Assembly: GCA_027482245.1 (NCBI GenBank)
Contig: JAIXWG010000019.1
Location: forward strand, 62,001-126,000
Origin: Acetobacteraceae bacterium
GTDB lineage: Bacteria; Pseudomonadota; Alphaproteobacteria; Acetobacterales; Acetobacteraceae
DNA length: 64,000 nucleotides
Direction of reading: 5' to 3'
Shown piece after piece: positions 17,615 to 28,198 of this stretch. Made by a program: the position numbers and the translations under genes. Within the stretch, counting starts at the first letter, position 1. Each line of letters opens with the position of its first letter. The notes beneath the pieces were generated by a model. That model was not told the origin of the DNA. It saw nothing but the letters and a program-made list of their open reading frames with translations, and did not search any database.

Positions 17615-17639
17615 GAGACCTGCATCCAGGTCAGGTCTC
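17615..17639 (-). terminator. Hairpin after rodA, possible terminator
   Basis: An 8-bp inverted repeat GAGACCTG/CAGGTCTC with a 9-nt loop lies 16 bp beyond the rodA stop. There is no clear T run on the minus strand, so its terminator role is tentative. Confidence 0.4.
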
Positions 17640-17654
17640 CTGGCATGGCCCCGA

Positions 17655-18806
17655 TCAGCTATCCCCGCGCTCCGTGCCCATCTCCGCATCGCGGTGGACA
17701 TGGGCCGACATCAGCAGCCCGAAGCCGATCATCACCGTGATCATCGCCGACCCGCCATGGCTGATCAGCGGCAGCGGCACGCCGCCCACGGGGATGGATC
17801 CCGTCACCATGGCGATGTTGACGAAGACGTAGAGGAAGTAGTTCGTCGCCAGCCCGACCGCGAGCAGCCGGCCGAACTGGTGGCGGCTGCGCAGCGCCAC
17901 CAGGAAGCCGAAGGCGATCACGCTGGCCAGCAGGCCCAGCACGGACAGGCCGCCGACCAGGCCGAATTCCTCCGCCAGCATGGTGAAGATGAAGTCGGTC
18001 TGCTTTTCCGGCAGGAAGTTCAGGTGCCCCTGCGTGCCCTGCAGGAACCCCTTGCCCCAGAAGCCGCCGGAGCCGAGGGCGATCTTCGACTGGATGATAT
18101 TGTACCCCGCCCCCAGCGGATCGCTTTCAGGATCGAGGAAGGTGGTGATCCGCGCGCGCTGATAATCGTGCAGACTCTCGTAGACGATCGGCGCCGCGAT
18201 CGCGACCGCGCCGACCACCAGCGCGAATTTCCAGAGCCGCACCCCGGCGGCGAAGAATACCGCGCCGCCGATCATCAGTGTGATCAGCGACGTGCCGAGA
18301 TTAGGCTGCTTGAAGATCAGCGCCGCCGGGACCAGCACCGCGATGATCGGCGGGATCAGGAACAGCGGATTGCCGATCCTTTCCCATGATGCCTTGTGGA
18401 ACCAGGATGCCAGCGCGACCACCAGCATGATCTTCATCAGTTCCGATGGCTGCAATTGCACGGGGCCGATATCGATCCAGCGCTGCGCCCCCTTCCCCAC
18501 CTGGCCATGCAGCGCCACCAGCACCAGCAGCCCGACGCCCAGCGCGTAGCCCACCCAGGCAAAGCGGGCGATCAGCCGGATATCCACCAGCGCGATCGAC
18601 AGCATCATCACCAGGCCGAAGCCGAAGCGGATGGCATGGCGCCCCGCATAGGGGTCGGGCGCCCCGCCGCCGGCGGAATACAGCGCCACATAGCCCACCC
18701 CCGCGACAGCGCAGAGCAGCAGCACGAAGACCCAGGGGATCTGCCAGAGCTTCTCGAAGACCCCCGTGCCGCGTTCCCGCAGCAGCAGCCGCCGTTCGAA
18801 CTTCAT
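17655..18806 (-). CDS. rodA: Rod-shape determining protein RodA (SEDS peptidoglycan polymerase)
   Basis: The 383-residue polytopic protein has the SEDS family blocks: WIDIGPVQLQPSELMKIMLV, FKQPNLGTSLITL, QRARITTFLDPESDPLGAGY, QSKIALGSGGFWGKGFLQGT (in part), LPEKQTDFIFTMLAEEFGL and PLPLISHGGSAM. RodA polymerises glycan strands in the elongasome together with PBP2. The frame continues upstream inside mrdA, but the ATG at 18806 overlaps the mrdA stop in ATGA and gives the normal N-terminus MKFERRLLLRE. It is the last gene of the mre operon. Confidence 0.95.
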   Translation of the reverse strand: MKFERRLLLRERGTGVFEKLWQIPWVFVLLLCAVAGVGYVALYSAGGGAPDPYAGRHAIRFGFGLVMMLSIALVDIRLIARFAWVGYALGVGLLVLVALHGQVGKGAQRWIDIGPVQLQPSELMKIMLVVALASWFHKASWERIGNPLFLIPPIIAVLVPAALIFKQPNLGTSLITLMIGGAVFFAAGVRLWKFALVVGAVAIAAPIVYESLHDYQRARITTFLDPESDPLGAGYNIIQSKIALGSGGFWGKGFLQGTQGHLNFLPEKQTDFIFTMLAEEFGLVGGLSVLGLLASVIAFGFLVALRSRHQFGRLLAVGLATNYFLYVFVNIAMVTGSIPVGGVPLPLISHGGSAMITVMIGFGLLMSAHVHRDAEMGTERGDS

Positions 18807-20695
18807 GGCCGCACCGGCGGGATGGGCGAACGCGGCGCCTCCGCGACGCGCGCGGCAGGCCCCCCCTGCCCGGGGCGCAGGCGCTGGAAGGCCTCCACCA
18901 GCACGTCGCGGGCCAGCGGCGCCGCGGCGCCCGATCCGCTGGTGCCGTGCTCCACCACGACGGAGACGGCGAAGACCGGGTTCTCCACCGGCGCAAAGGC
19001 CACGAACAGGGCGTGCGGCCGCCATTCCCGCGGCATCTGGTCCACGCGGAAGCCGCGTTCCCGCTGCTCGCGACTCACGCGCCGCACCTGCGTCGTGCCG
19101 GTCTTGCCCGCCATGGTGCCGATCTCGGGCGGCAGGCGCGCGGCGCGGGCGGTGCCGCCCTGCTCATTCACCACCGCCCACATCGCCTCCCGCACCAGGC
19201 GCAGGTCGCGGTCGGGAATGCCGAGGCTCGGCCAATCCTCCGCCCGCACGCCGCGCACCGGCCGGCCGCCGATGGCGCGCGTCAGGTGCGGCTGCACCGC
19301 ACGGCCGGTGGCCAGCCGCGCCGTCATCGTCGCCAGCGACAGCGGCGTCAGCTGGTAGAAGCCCTGCCCGATGCCATGCACCACCGTGTCGCCCAGGGCC
19401 CAGGGCTTGCCCTGCGCCTGCCGCCACTCCCGCGTCGGCACCAGCCCGGGCCGCGTGCCCGGCAATTCGATCTCCAGCGGCACGCCCAGCCCGAAGCGCC
19501 GCGCCATGGCGGCGATCCGGTCCATGCCGACCCGCTTGGCGAGTTCATAGAAATAGACGTCGCAGGACAGCTTGAGGCCCGTCCGCATGTCCATGCCGCC
19601 ATGGCCCGGCCGGTGCCAGCAATGGAAGCGGGTGTCGCCCAGGTCCATGTAGCCCGGGCAGCTGATCCGCTCCCCCGGCGCCACGGCCCGCGCCTCCAGC
19701 CCCGCCAGCGCGACCACCATCTTGAAGGTGGACCCCGGGGCGTAGAGCCCGTTGGTCGCCTTGTTGATCAGCGGCGTCGCTCGGTTGGCCGTCCATTCCC
19801 GCCATTGCGCGGCAGAGACGCCGGAATTGAAGACGTTCGGATCGAAGCTCGGCTGCGTCGCCATGGCGAGCAGCTCGCCGTTCCGCGCATCCATCAGCAC
19901 GACGGAGGTGCCTTCCTCGATCTTGCCGCGGATCGACTTCTGCAGCTCCGCATCGACGGAAAGCTGCACGTCCTGCCCCTGCACGCCTTCCCGCCGGTCC
20001 AGTTCCCGGATCACGCGGCCGACGGCGTTCACCTCCAGCTGCACCGCGCCGGCGCGGCCGCGCAGCGCCAGGTCGTGGTGCCGCTCGATCCCCGCGCGGC
20101 CGACGCGGATGCCCGGCAGTTCCAGCAGCGGGTCGCCATCCATGTCGCGTTCGGCTGGCGGCGCGACATAGCCGACGATGTGGGCGAGGTGCTCGCCCTC
20201 CGCATAGATGCGCGTGGTGCCGACATCGACGCTGATGCCGGGCAGGTCGGGCGCGTTCAGCTCGATCCGCGCCATCTCCTCCCAGCTCAGGAATTCGCGC
20301 ACGACGACGGGCACGAAGCGGCGGCGCCGGCGCACCTCGCGCTCGATCCGCGCGCGCTCGGCATCCGTCAGCGGGATGATCTTCGTCAGCGTCTCCAGCG
20401 TGGCGCTGACGTCGGAGGTCTGCTCCGCCACCAGCAGCGCGCGCCAGTTCAGCTGGTTGCCCGCGACGACGCGGCCCTCCCGGTCCAGCACTCGCCCGCG
20501 CGGCGGCGCCAGCAGCCGGGCGGAGAGGCGGTTCTCCTCCGCCAGCGTCGCGTAACGCTCGCCCTCATCCACCTGCAGCGTGTGCAGGCGATGCGCGAGG
20601 AAGCCCAGCAGCCCCATCTGGCCCGCGCCGAGCAGCAGCGCCCGCCGGCCGAAGATGCCGCGGACCCGCTCCTCCTCCCGCTGCTTGCGGCTCAT
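18803..20695 (-). CDS. mrdA: Penicillin-binding protein 2 (elongasome transpeptidase)
   Basis: The 630-residue class B PBP has an N-terminal membrane anchor (LLLGAGQMGLLGFLAHRL), a PBP dimerisation/pedestal domain, and the transpeptidase motifs: SxxK as GSTFKMV (Ser ~322), SCD in KLSCDVYFYELAKRVG, and KTGT in MAGKTGTTQVRR. It crosslinks peptidoglycan for lateral wall growth with RodA and MreBCD. It lies about 160 bp after mreD; that gap contains GC-rich inverted repeats but no gene. Its stop overlaps the rodA start. Confidence 0.95.
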   Translation of the reverse strand: MSRKQREEERVRGIFGRRALLLGAGQMGLLGFLAHRLHTLQVDEGERYATLAEENRLSARLLAPPRGRVLDREGRVVAGNQLNWRALLVAEQTSDVSATLETLTKIIPLTDAERARIEREVRRRRRFVPVVVREFLSWEEMARIELNAPDLPGISVDVGTTRIYAEGEHLAHIVGYVAPPAERDMDGDPLLELPGIRVGRAGIERHHDLALRGRAGAVQLEVNAVGRVIRELDRREGVQGQDVQLSVDAELQKSIRGKIEEGTSVVLMDARNGELLAMATQPSFDPNVFNSGVSAAQWREWTANRATPLINKATNGLYAPGSTFKMVVALAGLEARAVAPGERISCPGYMDLGDTRFHCWHRPGHGGMDMRTGLKLSCDVYFYELAKRVGMDRIAAMARRFGLGVPLEIELPGTRPGLVPTREWRQAQGKPWALGDTVVHGIGQGFYQLTPLSLATMTARLATGRAVQPHLTRAIGGRPVRGVRAEDWPSLGIPDRDLRLVREAMWAVVNEQGGTARAARLPPEIGTMAGKTGTTQVRRVSREQRERGFRVDQMPREWRPHALFVAFAPVENPVFAVSVVVEHGTSGSGAAAPLARDVLVEAFQRLRPGQGGPAARVAEAPRSPIPPVRP

Positions 20696-20854
20696 CTTTT
20701 CATGCCCTCAAGCGGCGGGCGGCGGCATCCGCCGCCTTGCCTGGCGCGCCTACGCACTGTCGTGCTTGGCCAACCGAGTGCGCCGTTCGCGAGGCCGCAT
20801 GCGCGGCCGCGGCCCGGCGGAACAGCCGGGCCGACAGTGAGGGCATTGGCGAGC

Positions 20855-21388
20855 TCAAACCGTCTCCTCCGCCTGCCGCATCGCGGTGTGGATGCGGCCC
20901 AGCACGAAGGCGAAGGCGGGGTAGAGCCCGGCGGATAGCGCGGCCAGGTGCAGGGATGGCGCCGGCGCCGGCAGGTCCCAGGCCAGCAGCGCCGTCAGCA
21001 CCCAGCCGAGCCCGGCCGCGCCGGCCGCGAAGCCGCAGAAGCACAGCCAGACGAAGAGGAAGCTCTGCCGCACCAGGAAGCGCCGCCACGCCACCGCCAG
21101 CCCATGTGCCACCAGCATCGTCACCACCCCCGTCCCGAAAGGCGCCAGCGTCAGCAGATCCTGCAGCAGGGCCAGCAGGAACACCGCCGGCGGCGGCATC
21201 GCGCCCGGCCGGAAGATGGACCAGAAGACGATGCAGGGCAGCGCGACCCCGGGCACCAGCGTCGGCAGCCCCGTGGGGCCGGACGCCATGATCATCAGCA
21301 CGGCCGTGCAGGTCGCCGGAAAGGCGGCCCGTGCCAGATCGTCCAGCCGCCGCAGCAGACCGGGCGAGGGTTCCTTCCGCCCGACCAT
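20855..21388 (-). CDS. mreD: Rod-shape determining membrane protein MreD
   Basis: The 177-residue protein has five or six hydrophobic segments, as expected for MreD, the least conserved inner-membrane part of the elongasome. FRPGAMPPPAVFLLALLQDL followed by APFGTGVVTMLVAH matches the family pattern. The ATG at 21388 lies 11 bp after the mreC stop. The longer upstream frame overlaps mreC and is not used. Position between mreC and mrdA makes the call secure despite low sequence conservation. Confidence 0.85.
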   Translation of the reverse strand: MVGRKEPSPGLLRRLDDLARAAFPATCTAVLMIMASGPTGLPTLVPGVALPCIVFWSIFRPGAMPPPAVFLLALLQDLLTLAPFGTGVVTMLVAHGLAVAWRRFLVRQSFLFVWLCFCGFAAGAAGLGWVLTALLAWDLPAPAPSLHLAALSAGLYPAFAFVLGRIHTAMRQAEETV

Positions 21389-21399
21389 GGGGGATGCCC

Positions 21400-22263
21400 T
21401 CAGCGCCGGCCACGCGGTTCGGGCCGCGCCACGGCTTCCGGCGGCAGGATGCCCCCCAGCCCGAAATCGAACAGCCGCACGACGTCGAGCCGATCGAGTC
21501 GCGCGAAGAGCTCCACCTCCGCCGTGCCGGATTCCGTCCAGCGCACGACGCCGATCGGCAGGCCGGAGGGGAAGGCCACGCCTTCCGCACTGGTGACGAT
21601 TCGCTCGCCCTCGGCCGGGCGGCTGCCCTCCGCCCAATGCTGCAGCCGCGGCCGCGCGCCATTGGTGCCGACCATCATCGCCCGCGCCCGGCTGCCTTCC
21701 AGGGTTACCGGGATGCGGCTGTTCATGTCGGTGGCCAGCAGCACGCGGGCGGAGCGGTTGCCCACTTCCGTCACCCGCCCCACGAAGCCCCGCTCATCCA
21801 GCGCAATCTGCCCGCGCCGCACCTGCATCTCCGGGGGCACGGACAGCAGCACGGCCCGGGCATAGACTCCGCCCCCATCCGCGACGACCCGCGCCGTCTG
21901 GTAGGCCGGCGCGCGTTCCGGCACGAAGGCCAGCTGCCGGCGGAGCATGGCGTTCTCCGCCTCCAGCGACAGGGCCGCGGCCTGCCAGCGGCGCAGGCGC
22001 TCATTCTCCTCGCGCAGGCGGGCATTCTCCTCCCGCATGACGAACAGCTGCTCCAGCTCCTCCACCGCGTCCCGCACGGCATGGGCCGGTTCCGCGAAGG
22101 CGGCATAGAAGGGCATCAGCGCATCCGCCAGCGCCGTCCGCGCACGCTCCGCCAGCAGCGCATCGGCCTTGCCGAGCAGCATGGTGCCGAACGCGACCGC
22201 GATCAGGACGGGCAGCGACAGGCGCGACAATGCCTGCCGGAGCGGAATGCTGAGACGGATCAA
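21400..22263 (-). CDS. mreC: Rod-shape determining protein MreC
   Basis: The 287-residue protein has one N-terminal membrane segment (LPVLIAVAFGTMLLG), a coiled coil (~70-110, ELEQLFVMREENARLREENE) and the two beta-barrel domain of MreC with VVADGGGVYARAVLL, RGFVGRVTEVG, TDMNSRIPVTLEGSRA and GLPIGVVRW. It links MreB to the periplasmic peptidoglycan synthases and activates PBP2. It follows mreB by 31 bp. Confidence 0.93.
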   Translation of the reverse strand: MIRLSIPLRQALSRLSLPVLIAVAFGTMLLGKADALLAERARTALADALMPFYAAFAEPAHAVRDAVEELEQLFVMREENARLREENERLRRWQAAALSLEAENAMLRRQLAFVPERAPAYQTARVVADGGGVYARAVLLSVPPEMQVRRGQIALDERGFVGRVTEVGNRSARVLLATDMNSRIPVTLEGSRARAMMVGTNGARPRLQHWAEGSRPAEGERIVTSAEGVAFPSGLPIGVVRWTESGTAEVELFARLDRLDVVRLFDFGLGGILPPEAVARPEPRGRR

Positions 22264-22295
22264 CCGACGCCCCCCCGCAAGGACCTAGTCCCCCA

Positions 22296-23900
<1,605 letters not shown>

Positions 23901-23902
23901 TT

Positions 23903-24556
23903 ATGGGGACAGGATGCGGCATGGGGCGGGGGTACCGCGCGGGCCTGGCGCTCGCCCTGCTGGCCGGCGGGCTGGCCGCGCCGATGGCTGCCACCGCCCG
24001 GCCCGCCAACGATGACGCGACGCTGCTCGCCGCCTTGCCCGACCGGATCGCGACACTCCGCCGCCAGGGCCCGGTCGCCGAGTCGATGCAGGGCGCCCCG
24101 GGCGCCATCCTGGCCTTCTCCCGGCCAAACATCGCGGCCGCCGTCGCGCTTGCGGCCCCCACCGCGCTGCCCGTGCCGGATGGCCCCACCTCCGCCATCG
24201 CCCGCGGGGCCCTCGCCCAGGCCACCAGCCAGGCCTCGATCCGCATGCTGGAGGATGCCAGCCGCCGCGCCCGCGCCGGCACGGGGCGGCGGCCGAGCGA
24301 GCTGCGCTGGCGGAGCTTCGTCCTGCATGACGGCAGCGCCACCGACGTGCTGTGCAACCGCGCCGCCCTGCCGGCCCCGGGCGGGATGGTGACGGAGATC
24401 GTCTGCGTCACCGGCGTCGCGGGCCGGATGATGACCGTCGCCCTTACCCTCACCCACCCCCGGCAGAAGGAGCAGGAGGCGATTCGCATCGCCTGCCGCT
24501 TCGTCGCCGCCGCCCGCGCCGGCCTCAGGGAAGCCGGGCGCGTCCAGCGCGCGTAG
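23903..24556 (+). CDS. Secreted protein of unknown function
   Basis: The 217-residue product has a signal peptide (GLALALLAGGLAAPMAATA) and no membrane segment after it. It contains two cysteine-bearing stretches, TDVLCNRAAL and VTEIVCVTGVAG, that could form a disulfide, then a basic helical tail. I do not recognise a family. It points towards the convergent ABC transporter gene, 11 bp away, and follows the glycine-zipper lipoprotein gene. Confidence 0.6.
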   Translation: MGTGCGMGRGYRAGLALALLAGGLAAPMAATARPANDDATLLAALPDRIATLRRQGPVAESMQGAPGAILAFSRPNIAAAVALAAPTALPVPDGPTSAIARGALAQATSQASIRMLEDASRRARAGTGRRPSELRWRSFVLHDGSATDVLCNRAALPAPGGMVTEIVCVTGVAGRMMTVALTLTHPRQKEQEAIRIACRFVAAARAGLREAGRVQRA

Positions 24557-24567
24557 CCCAGCCCCGG

Positions 24568-26427
24568 TCAGTTCCGCCGCAGCATCCGCCGCAGCGCGCC
24601 ACGCCCCGCGGCGACCAGCGGACCGGCCTTGCCCTTCTGCCGGGGCGCCGGCCCGACCCGCCGCCGCACCTCCAGCCGCGCCCCATCCGGCGCGCGGGAC
24701 AGGTGCAGGGTCCGGTCGTGATAAGCGTCGAGCCCCGGGCGGTGGCCGATCGAGACCAGCGCGCTTTCCGCCAGTTCCTCCTTGAAGAGGTTCATCATGA
24801 CGTCCTGATTCTCCTCGTCGAGCGCGGCCGTCGCCTCGTCCAGGAAGACCCAGCGCGGGCGGTGCAGCAGCAGCCGGGCGAAGGCGAGCCGCTGCTGTTC
24901 GCCAAGCGACAGCACGCGGTCCCAGCGGTCCTCCTCGTCCAGCCGCGGCACCAGGTGCGGCAGGCCGCAGCGCTCCAGCGCCGCGGCCATCGCGGCATCC
25001 GGGAACTTCTTCGGCGCCGCGGGATAGGCCAGCGCCGCGCGCAGCGCGCCGAGCGGGATGTAGGGGCGCTGCGGCATGAACATCATGCGGTCGCGCGGCG
25101 GGATCCGGATCTCCCCGGCCCCCCAGGGCCAGAGGCCGGCGATGGCGCGGAACAGGGTGGACTTGCCTGTGCCGCTTTCCCCCACGATCAGCACCTTCTC
25201 GCCCGCCTTGATCTCCGCATTGGCTTCCTGGATCACGACATTGCCGTCGGAATGGCCAATCTGCAGGTCGCGGAAGGCCAGGATTTCCCGCCCCTCCTCG
25301 TCCGGGCCCTCCTTCACGGTGATTCGCTGCTCGGCCTCCATCGCCTCCGCCTCGTCGAAGGTGTCCTCCAGCGCGGCGACGCGTTCCACATGGCTGCGCC
25401 AATCCGCCAGGATCGGGAACTTGTCGACGAACCAGTTCAGGCTGCGCGTCACCTCCAGGAAGGCCTGGGTGATCTGCATGAGCACACCAAGCGTGATGGC
25501 GCCGGCGAAGTAGCGCGGGGATGCGACCAGGATCGGCACCACGCCGGCGGCCATGCCATAGGCGGAGGTCAGCCACATCAGCCGCCGCTCGCTGCCGTAG
25601 AGGTCCTTCATGACGCTGGTCACCTGGCCGAAGGCGCGCTTCAGCCCGCGTTCCTCGTCCGCCTCGCCGCGGATCAGCGCGATGCCCTCGCTGCTCTCCC
25701 GCATCCGGATCAGGGCGAAGCGGTGGTTGCTCTCCGCCTCGTTGCGCCGGATGTTGATGTCGACCATCGGACCGCCGATGAACCAGGTCAGCACGGACCC
25801 GATCACGGCGTAGATCAGCGCGGCCCAGACCATGTAGCCCGGGATCTCGAACTCATTGGCGCCGAAGGCGACATGCAGCGGGCCCGACAGCGTCCAGAGG
25901 ATGCCGAGGAAGGAGGCCAGCGTCAGGATCGATCCCAGCAGGCCGACCAGCAGGTCCACCGCCATCGCCGTCGCCCAGCGTGTATTCTCGCTGATGCGCT
26001 GGTCGGGATTGTCGGCGGCGTCCGGCATGAAGTTCAACTGGTAGTGCCGCCCGCCTTCCAGCCAGCGGCCCTGCAGCCGGTGCACCAGCCAGCGCCGCCA
26101 ATCCAGCATCAGCGCCTGCCGCGCCCAGAGCTGCGCGACCGCCGTCACCATCGCGGCGATGATCAGCGCGCCGAACATCCACATCTGGCCGAAGAAGGCC
26201 GCGCGGTCGCGGTTCTCCAGCGCGTTGAAGAAGTCGCGGTTCCAGATGTTGAAGCGCAGCTGCACCATGATCTGCGCCAGCGTCAGCACGACGACGCCGA
26301 TGGTCAGCAGCCAGGCGCGCTTGCGATCCTGCGGCGAGGCATAATAGCCGCGCGCCAGGCGCCAGAAGCGCCGGAGGAAGCCCTGCCGCGGCGCGGTGTC
26401 GGCTTGCGCCTCGGTCGTGTCCGGCAT
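24568..26427 (-). CDS. ABC transporter, fused SbmA/BacA-type permease and ATPase (YddA-like)
   Basis: The 619-residue half-transporter begins with an SbmA/BacA-like membrane domain (~1-350). Signature parts are NIWNRDFFNALENRD, WRRWLVHRLQGRWLEGGRHY and NPDQRISENTRWAT. An ATPase domain follows with Walker A VGESGTGKSTL (~430), signature LSLGEQQRLAFARLLL and Walker B WVFLDEATAALDEE. The group includes proteins annotated as vitamin B12, bleomycin or peptide transporters. It probably works as a homodimer in the inner membrane. The downstream-encoded substrate cannot be predicted. It is preceded by an exported protein gene with 3 bp between them. Confidence 0.88.
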   Translation of the reverse strand: MPDTTEAQADTAPRQGFLRRFWRLARGYYASPQDRKRAWLLTIGVVVLTLAQIMVQLRFNIWNRDFFNALENRDRAAFFGQMWMFGALIIAAMVTAVAQLWARQALMLDWRRWLVHRLQGRWLEGGRHYQLNFMPDAADNPDQRISENTRWATAMAVDLLVGLLGSILTLASFLGILWTLSGPLHVAFGANEFEIPGYMVWAALIYAVIGSVLTWFIGGPMVDINIRRNEAESNHRFALIRMRESSEGIALIRGEADEERGLKRAFGQVTSVMKDLYGSERRLMWLTSAYGMAAGVVPILVASPRYFAGAITLGVLMQITQAFLEVTRSLNWFVDKFPILADWRSHVERVAALEDTFDEAEAMEAEQRITVKEGPDEEGREILAFRDLQIGHSDGNVVIQEANAEIKAGEKVLIVGESGTGKSTLFRAIAGLWPWGAGEIRIPPRDRMMFMPQRPYIPLGALRAALAYPAAPKKFPDAAMAAALERCGLPHLVPRLDEEDRWDRVLSLGEQQRLAFARLLLHRPRWVFLDEATAALDEENQDVMMNLFKEELAESALVSIGHRPGLDAYHDRTLHLSRAPDGARLEVRRRVGPAPRQKGKAGPLVAAGRGALRRMLRRN

Positions 26428-26430
26428 GGG

Positions 26431-27132
26431 TCAGCGCCTGCGTTGGGGATCGGGAACCGGGACGGGCTTCAGGTTTTCGGCGGTGTCGCCCAGGCGATCG
26501 GCGGCGAGCGCCCGCCCGTGATCGCCGGCGACGCCCGGCCCTTCCGCCGCCAGCCGGGCGCCGGGGCGAAGCAGGTCCCGGAAGCCGTCGGACGCGCCGG
26601 GCGGCAGAGTGATGACCGTGCCATCATCCAGGATCGCGCCGGCGATCTCCCCCTGCGGGGCGAAATAGGGTGACTTCACGGTGCCGGCGACGCTGATGCG
26701 CTCCGCCCGCTCCGCCGCGCTGCGCCCGCCGAGCCGCCAGTAGAAGCGATCCACCACGCCGGGCACGCTGTCCGCATTCGGCGCGAAGGCCAGCATGGTG
26801 ATGACGGGGGCGTGCCGCGCGCGGATGCCCCAGACGATGATCGGCCGGCCGACCGGCGCGGCATCGCGCACGGCCTGCGCGACATCCGGCGGGAAGACGA
26901 TCTGCGGCCCCTCCCGGAACAGCAGCGCGTCGGTCTCGCCCCGCGGGTTGATGAGGTACCGCTCCACTGTCCCGGTGAAGGACGGCAGCTGCGTCGGATC
27001 GAACCACAAATCGGATTGCGGCCGCGGCGGCGCGCGGTCCTGCGCCGCCACGGGCAGGCCGATCAGGAGAGGAAGGCACGCGAGCATGCCCAGCAACACC
27101 CGGCGCGGCGCGCCCTTCCCCTGGCTGTGCAT
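26431..27132 (-). CDS. Exported protein of unknown function
   Basis: The 233-residue protein has a signal peptide (LLGMLACLPLLIGLPVAAQ). It then shows two similar beta-rich halves: FTGTVERYLINPRGETDALL with GPQIVFPPDVAQAV, and ISVAGTVKSPYFAPQGEIAG with DDGTVITLPPGASDGF. The repeat of the pattern xxGTV..N/SP.G......F..G..I..PP looks like duplicated OB-fold-like domains (inference). It is next to and co-directional with the SbmA/YddA-like ABC transporter gene, so an accessory role is possible. Confidence 0.6.
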   Translation of the reverse strand: MHSQGKGAPRRVLLGMLACLPLLIGLPVAAQDRAPPRPQSDLWFDPTQLPSFTGTVERYLINPRGETDALLFREGPQIVFPPDVAQAVRDAAPVGRPIIVWGIRARHAPVITMLAFAPNADSVPGVVDRFYWRLGGRSAAERAERISVAGTVKSPYFAPQGEIAGAILDDGTVITLPPGASDGFRDLLRPGARLAAEGPGVAGDHGRALAADRLGDTAENLKPVPVPDPQRRR

Positions 27133-27136
27133 CCCG

Positions 27137-27301
27137 TCAGACGCCGCGGATCGCGCCGAAGACGAGGCTGACCAGGAACAGCACGATGAAGATGCCGAAG
27201 AGGATCTTCGCGATGCCGGCCGAGGCGGATGCGATGCCGCCGAAGCCGAACAGGCCGGCGATCAGCGCGACGACGAGAAAGACAAGGGTCCAGTAGAGCA
27301 T
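27137..27301 (-). CDS. DUF1328 family small membrane protein
   Basis: The 54-residue protein starts [20 protein letters not shown] and ends [20 protein letters not shown]. It has two hydrophobic helices joined by a glycine/alanine-rich turn ([12 protein letters not shown]), the pattern of the DUF1328/YtjA family. A GGGAGG lies six bases before the ATG. An EcfG-like promoter motif lies 33-58 bp upstream. Such proteins are often stress-induced in alphaproteobacteria, and the stress locus is next door. Confidence 0.85.
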   Translation of the reverse strand: MLYWTLVFLVVALIAGLFGFGGIASASAGIAKILFGIFIVLFLVSLVFGAIRGV

Positions 27302-27333
27302 TCACGCCTCCCGCTTGTGGGAACCGCCCCACG

Positions 27334-27359
27334 AACGCGAGAAGGCCAGACCGGTTTCC
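27334..27359 (-). promoter_or_regulatory. Candidate EcfG-dependent promoter of the DUF1328 gene
   Basis: On the minus strand GGAAA is followed, after 17 bases, by CGTT. The general stress response promoter consensus of alphaproteobacteria is GGAAC-N16/17-CGTT, so one of nine key bases differs. Distance to the ATG at 27301 is suitable. Confidence 0.4.
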
Positions 27360-27383
27360 CCACCGGAACGGGAATGAAGCGGC

Positions 27384-28142
27384 TCAGACGGGGTCGAGAT
27401 GCACGCCGCGCGTGACGGCCTGGTAGGTGGCGACGGCCAGCGTCGTCGGCTCGAAGGGCTTGGTGATGACGAAGGCGGGCTCCAGCTCCTGCCCCGTCAG
27501 CAGGCGTTCGGGATAGGCGGTGACGAAGATGACGGGCACGCGGTGGCGCATCATGATGCGGGAGACGGCGGTGGCGCCGTCGCCCCCGGCACCGAGGTTC
27601 ACATCCGCCAGCACCAGCGTCGGCAGTTCAGCTTCCGCGATCGCGACGGCCTCGTCCTCGCTCGCCGCGATGCCGACGACTTCATGCCCTGCATTCTCGA
27701 CCAGCTGCTGCAGGTCCATCGCGATGATGGGCTCGTCCTCGATGATCAGCACGCGCGCGACGGCGCCGGCGCGCAGATGCGCGCGCGCGGCCTCCACCTC
27801 CTCCGCCGCCATCGCCGCCGGCAGCCCGACGGCGATCGCCGCATGGGAGGTGTCCAGTTCCTCCAGCGAGGTCAGCAGCAGCAGCATGCGCTGGGTCGGC
27901 GACAGCCCGCCATCATCGGCGCCGCTGTCGGTCAGCCCCGCCGCCTTGCGTCCGATGGCGGTGTAGAACGCCACGCGCGCTGCCAGGACGGGTTCCTGCA
28001 CGGCAGCGGGCGCCGCGAGCCCGCCGCGCAGCGCATCCGCCACCATCGCGTCGCCTCGGGCCTGCGACCCCGTCAGCGCACGCGCATAGCGTCGCGCATA
28101 GGGAAGCGCGCCGATCAAGGCGGTCCGACCGATCTCGCTCAT
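27384..28142 (-). CDS. phyR: Anti-anti-sigma response regulator PhyR
   Basis: The 252-residue protein combines an N-terminal sigma-like domain (IGALPYARRYARALTGSQ, LLLLTSLEELDTSHAAIAVG) with a C-terminal receiver domain: acidic pocket VLIIEDEPIIAMDL, phospho-acceptor Asp in LVLADVNLG and Lys in FVITKPFEP. This order is specific to PhyR. Once phosphorylated, PhyR sequesters NepR and frees the EcfG sigma factor. The frame extends upstream, but the ATG at 28142 gives the normal N-terminus. It is divergent from an ECF gene in the same locus. Confidence 0.94.
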   Translation of the reverse strand: MSEIGRTALIGALPYARRYARALTGSQARGDAMVADALRGGLAAPAAVQEPVLAARVAFYTAIGRKAAGLTDSGADDGGLSPTQRMLLLLTSLEELDTSHAAIAVGLPAAMAAEEVEAARAHLRAGAVARVLIIEDEPIIAMDLQQLVENAGHEVVGIAASEDEAVAIAEAELPTLVLADVNLGAGGDGATAVSRIMMRHRVPVIFVTAYPERLLTGQELEPAFVITKPFEPTTLAVATYQAVTRGVHLDPV

Positions 28143-28198
28143 CACCTTGTCATCTCCGATCCGGCGGAGTGCGCTGCCGCGCCCCTCCGGTCGTTGAT

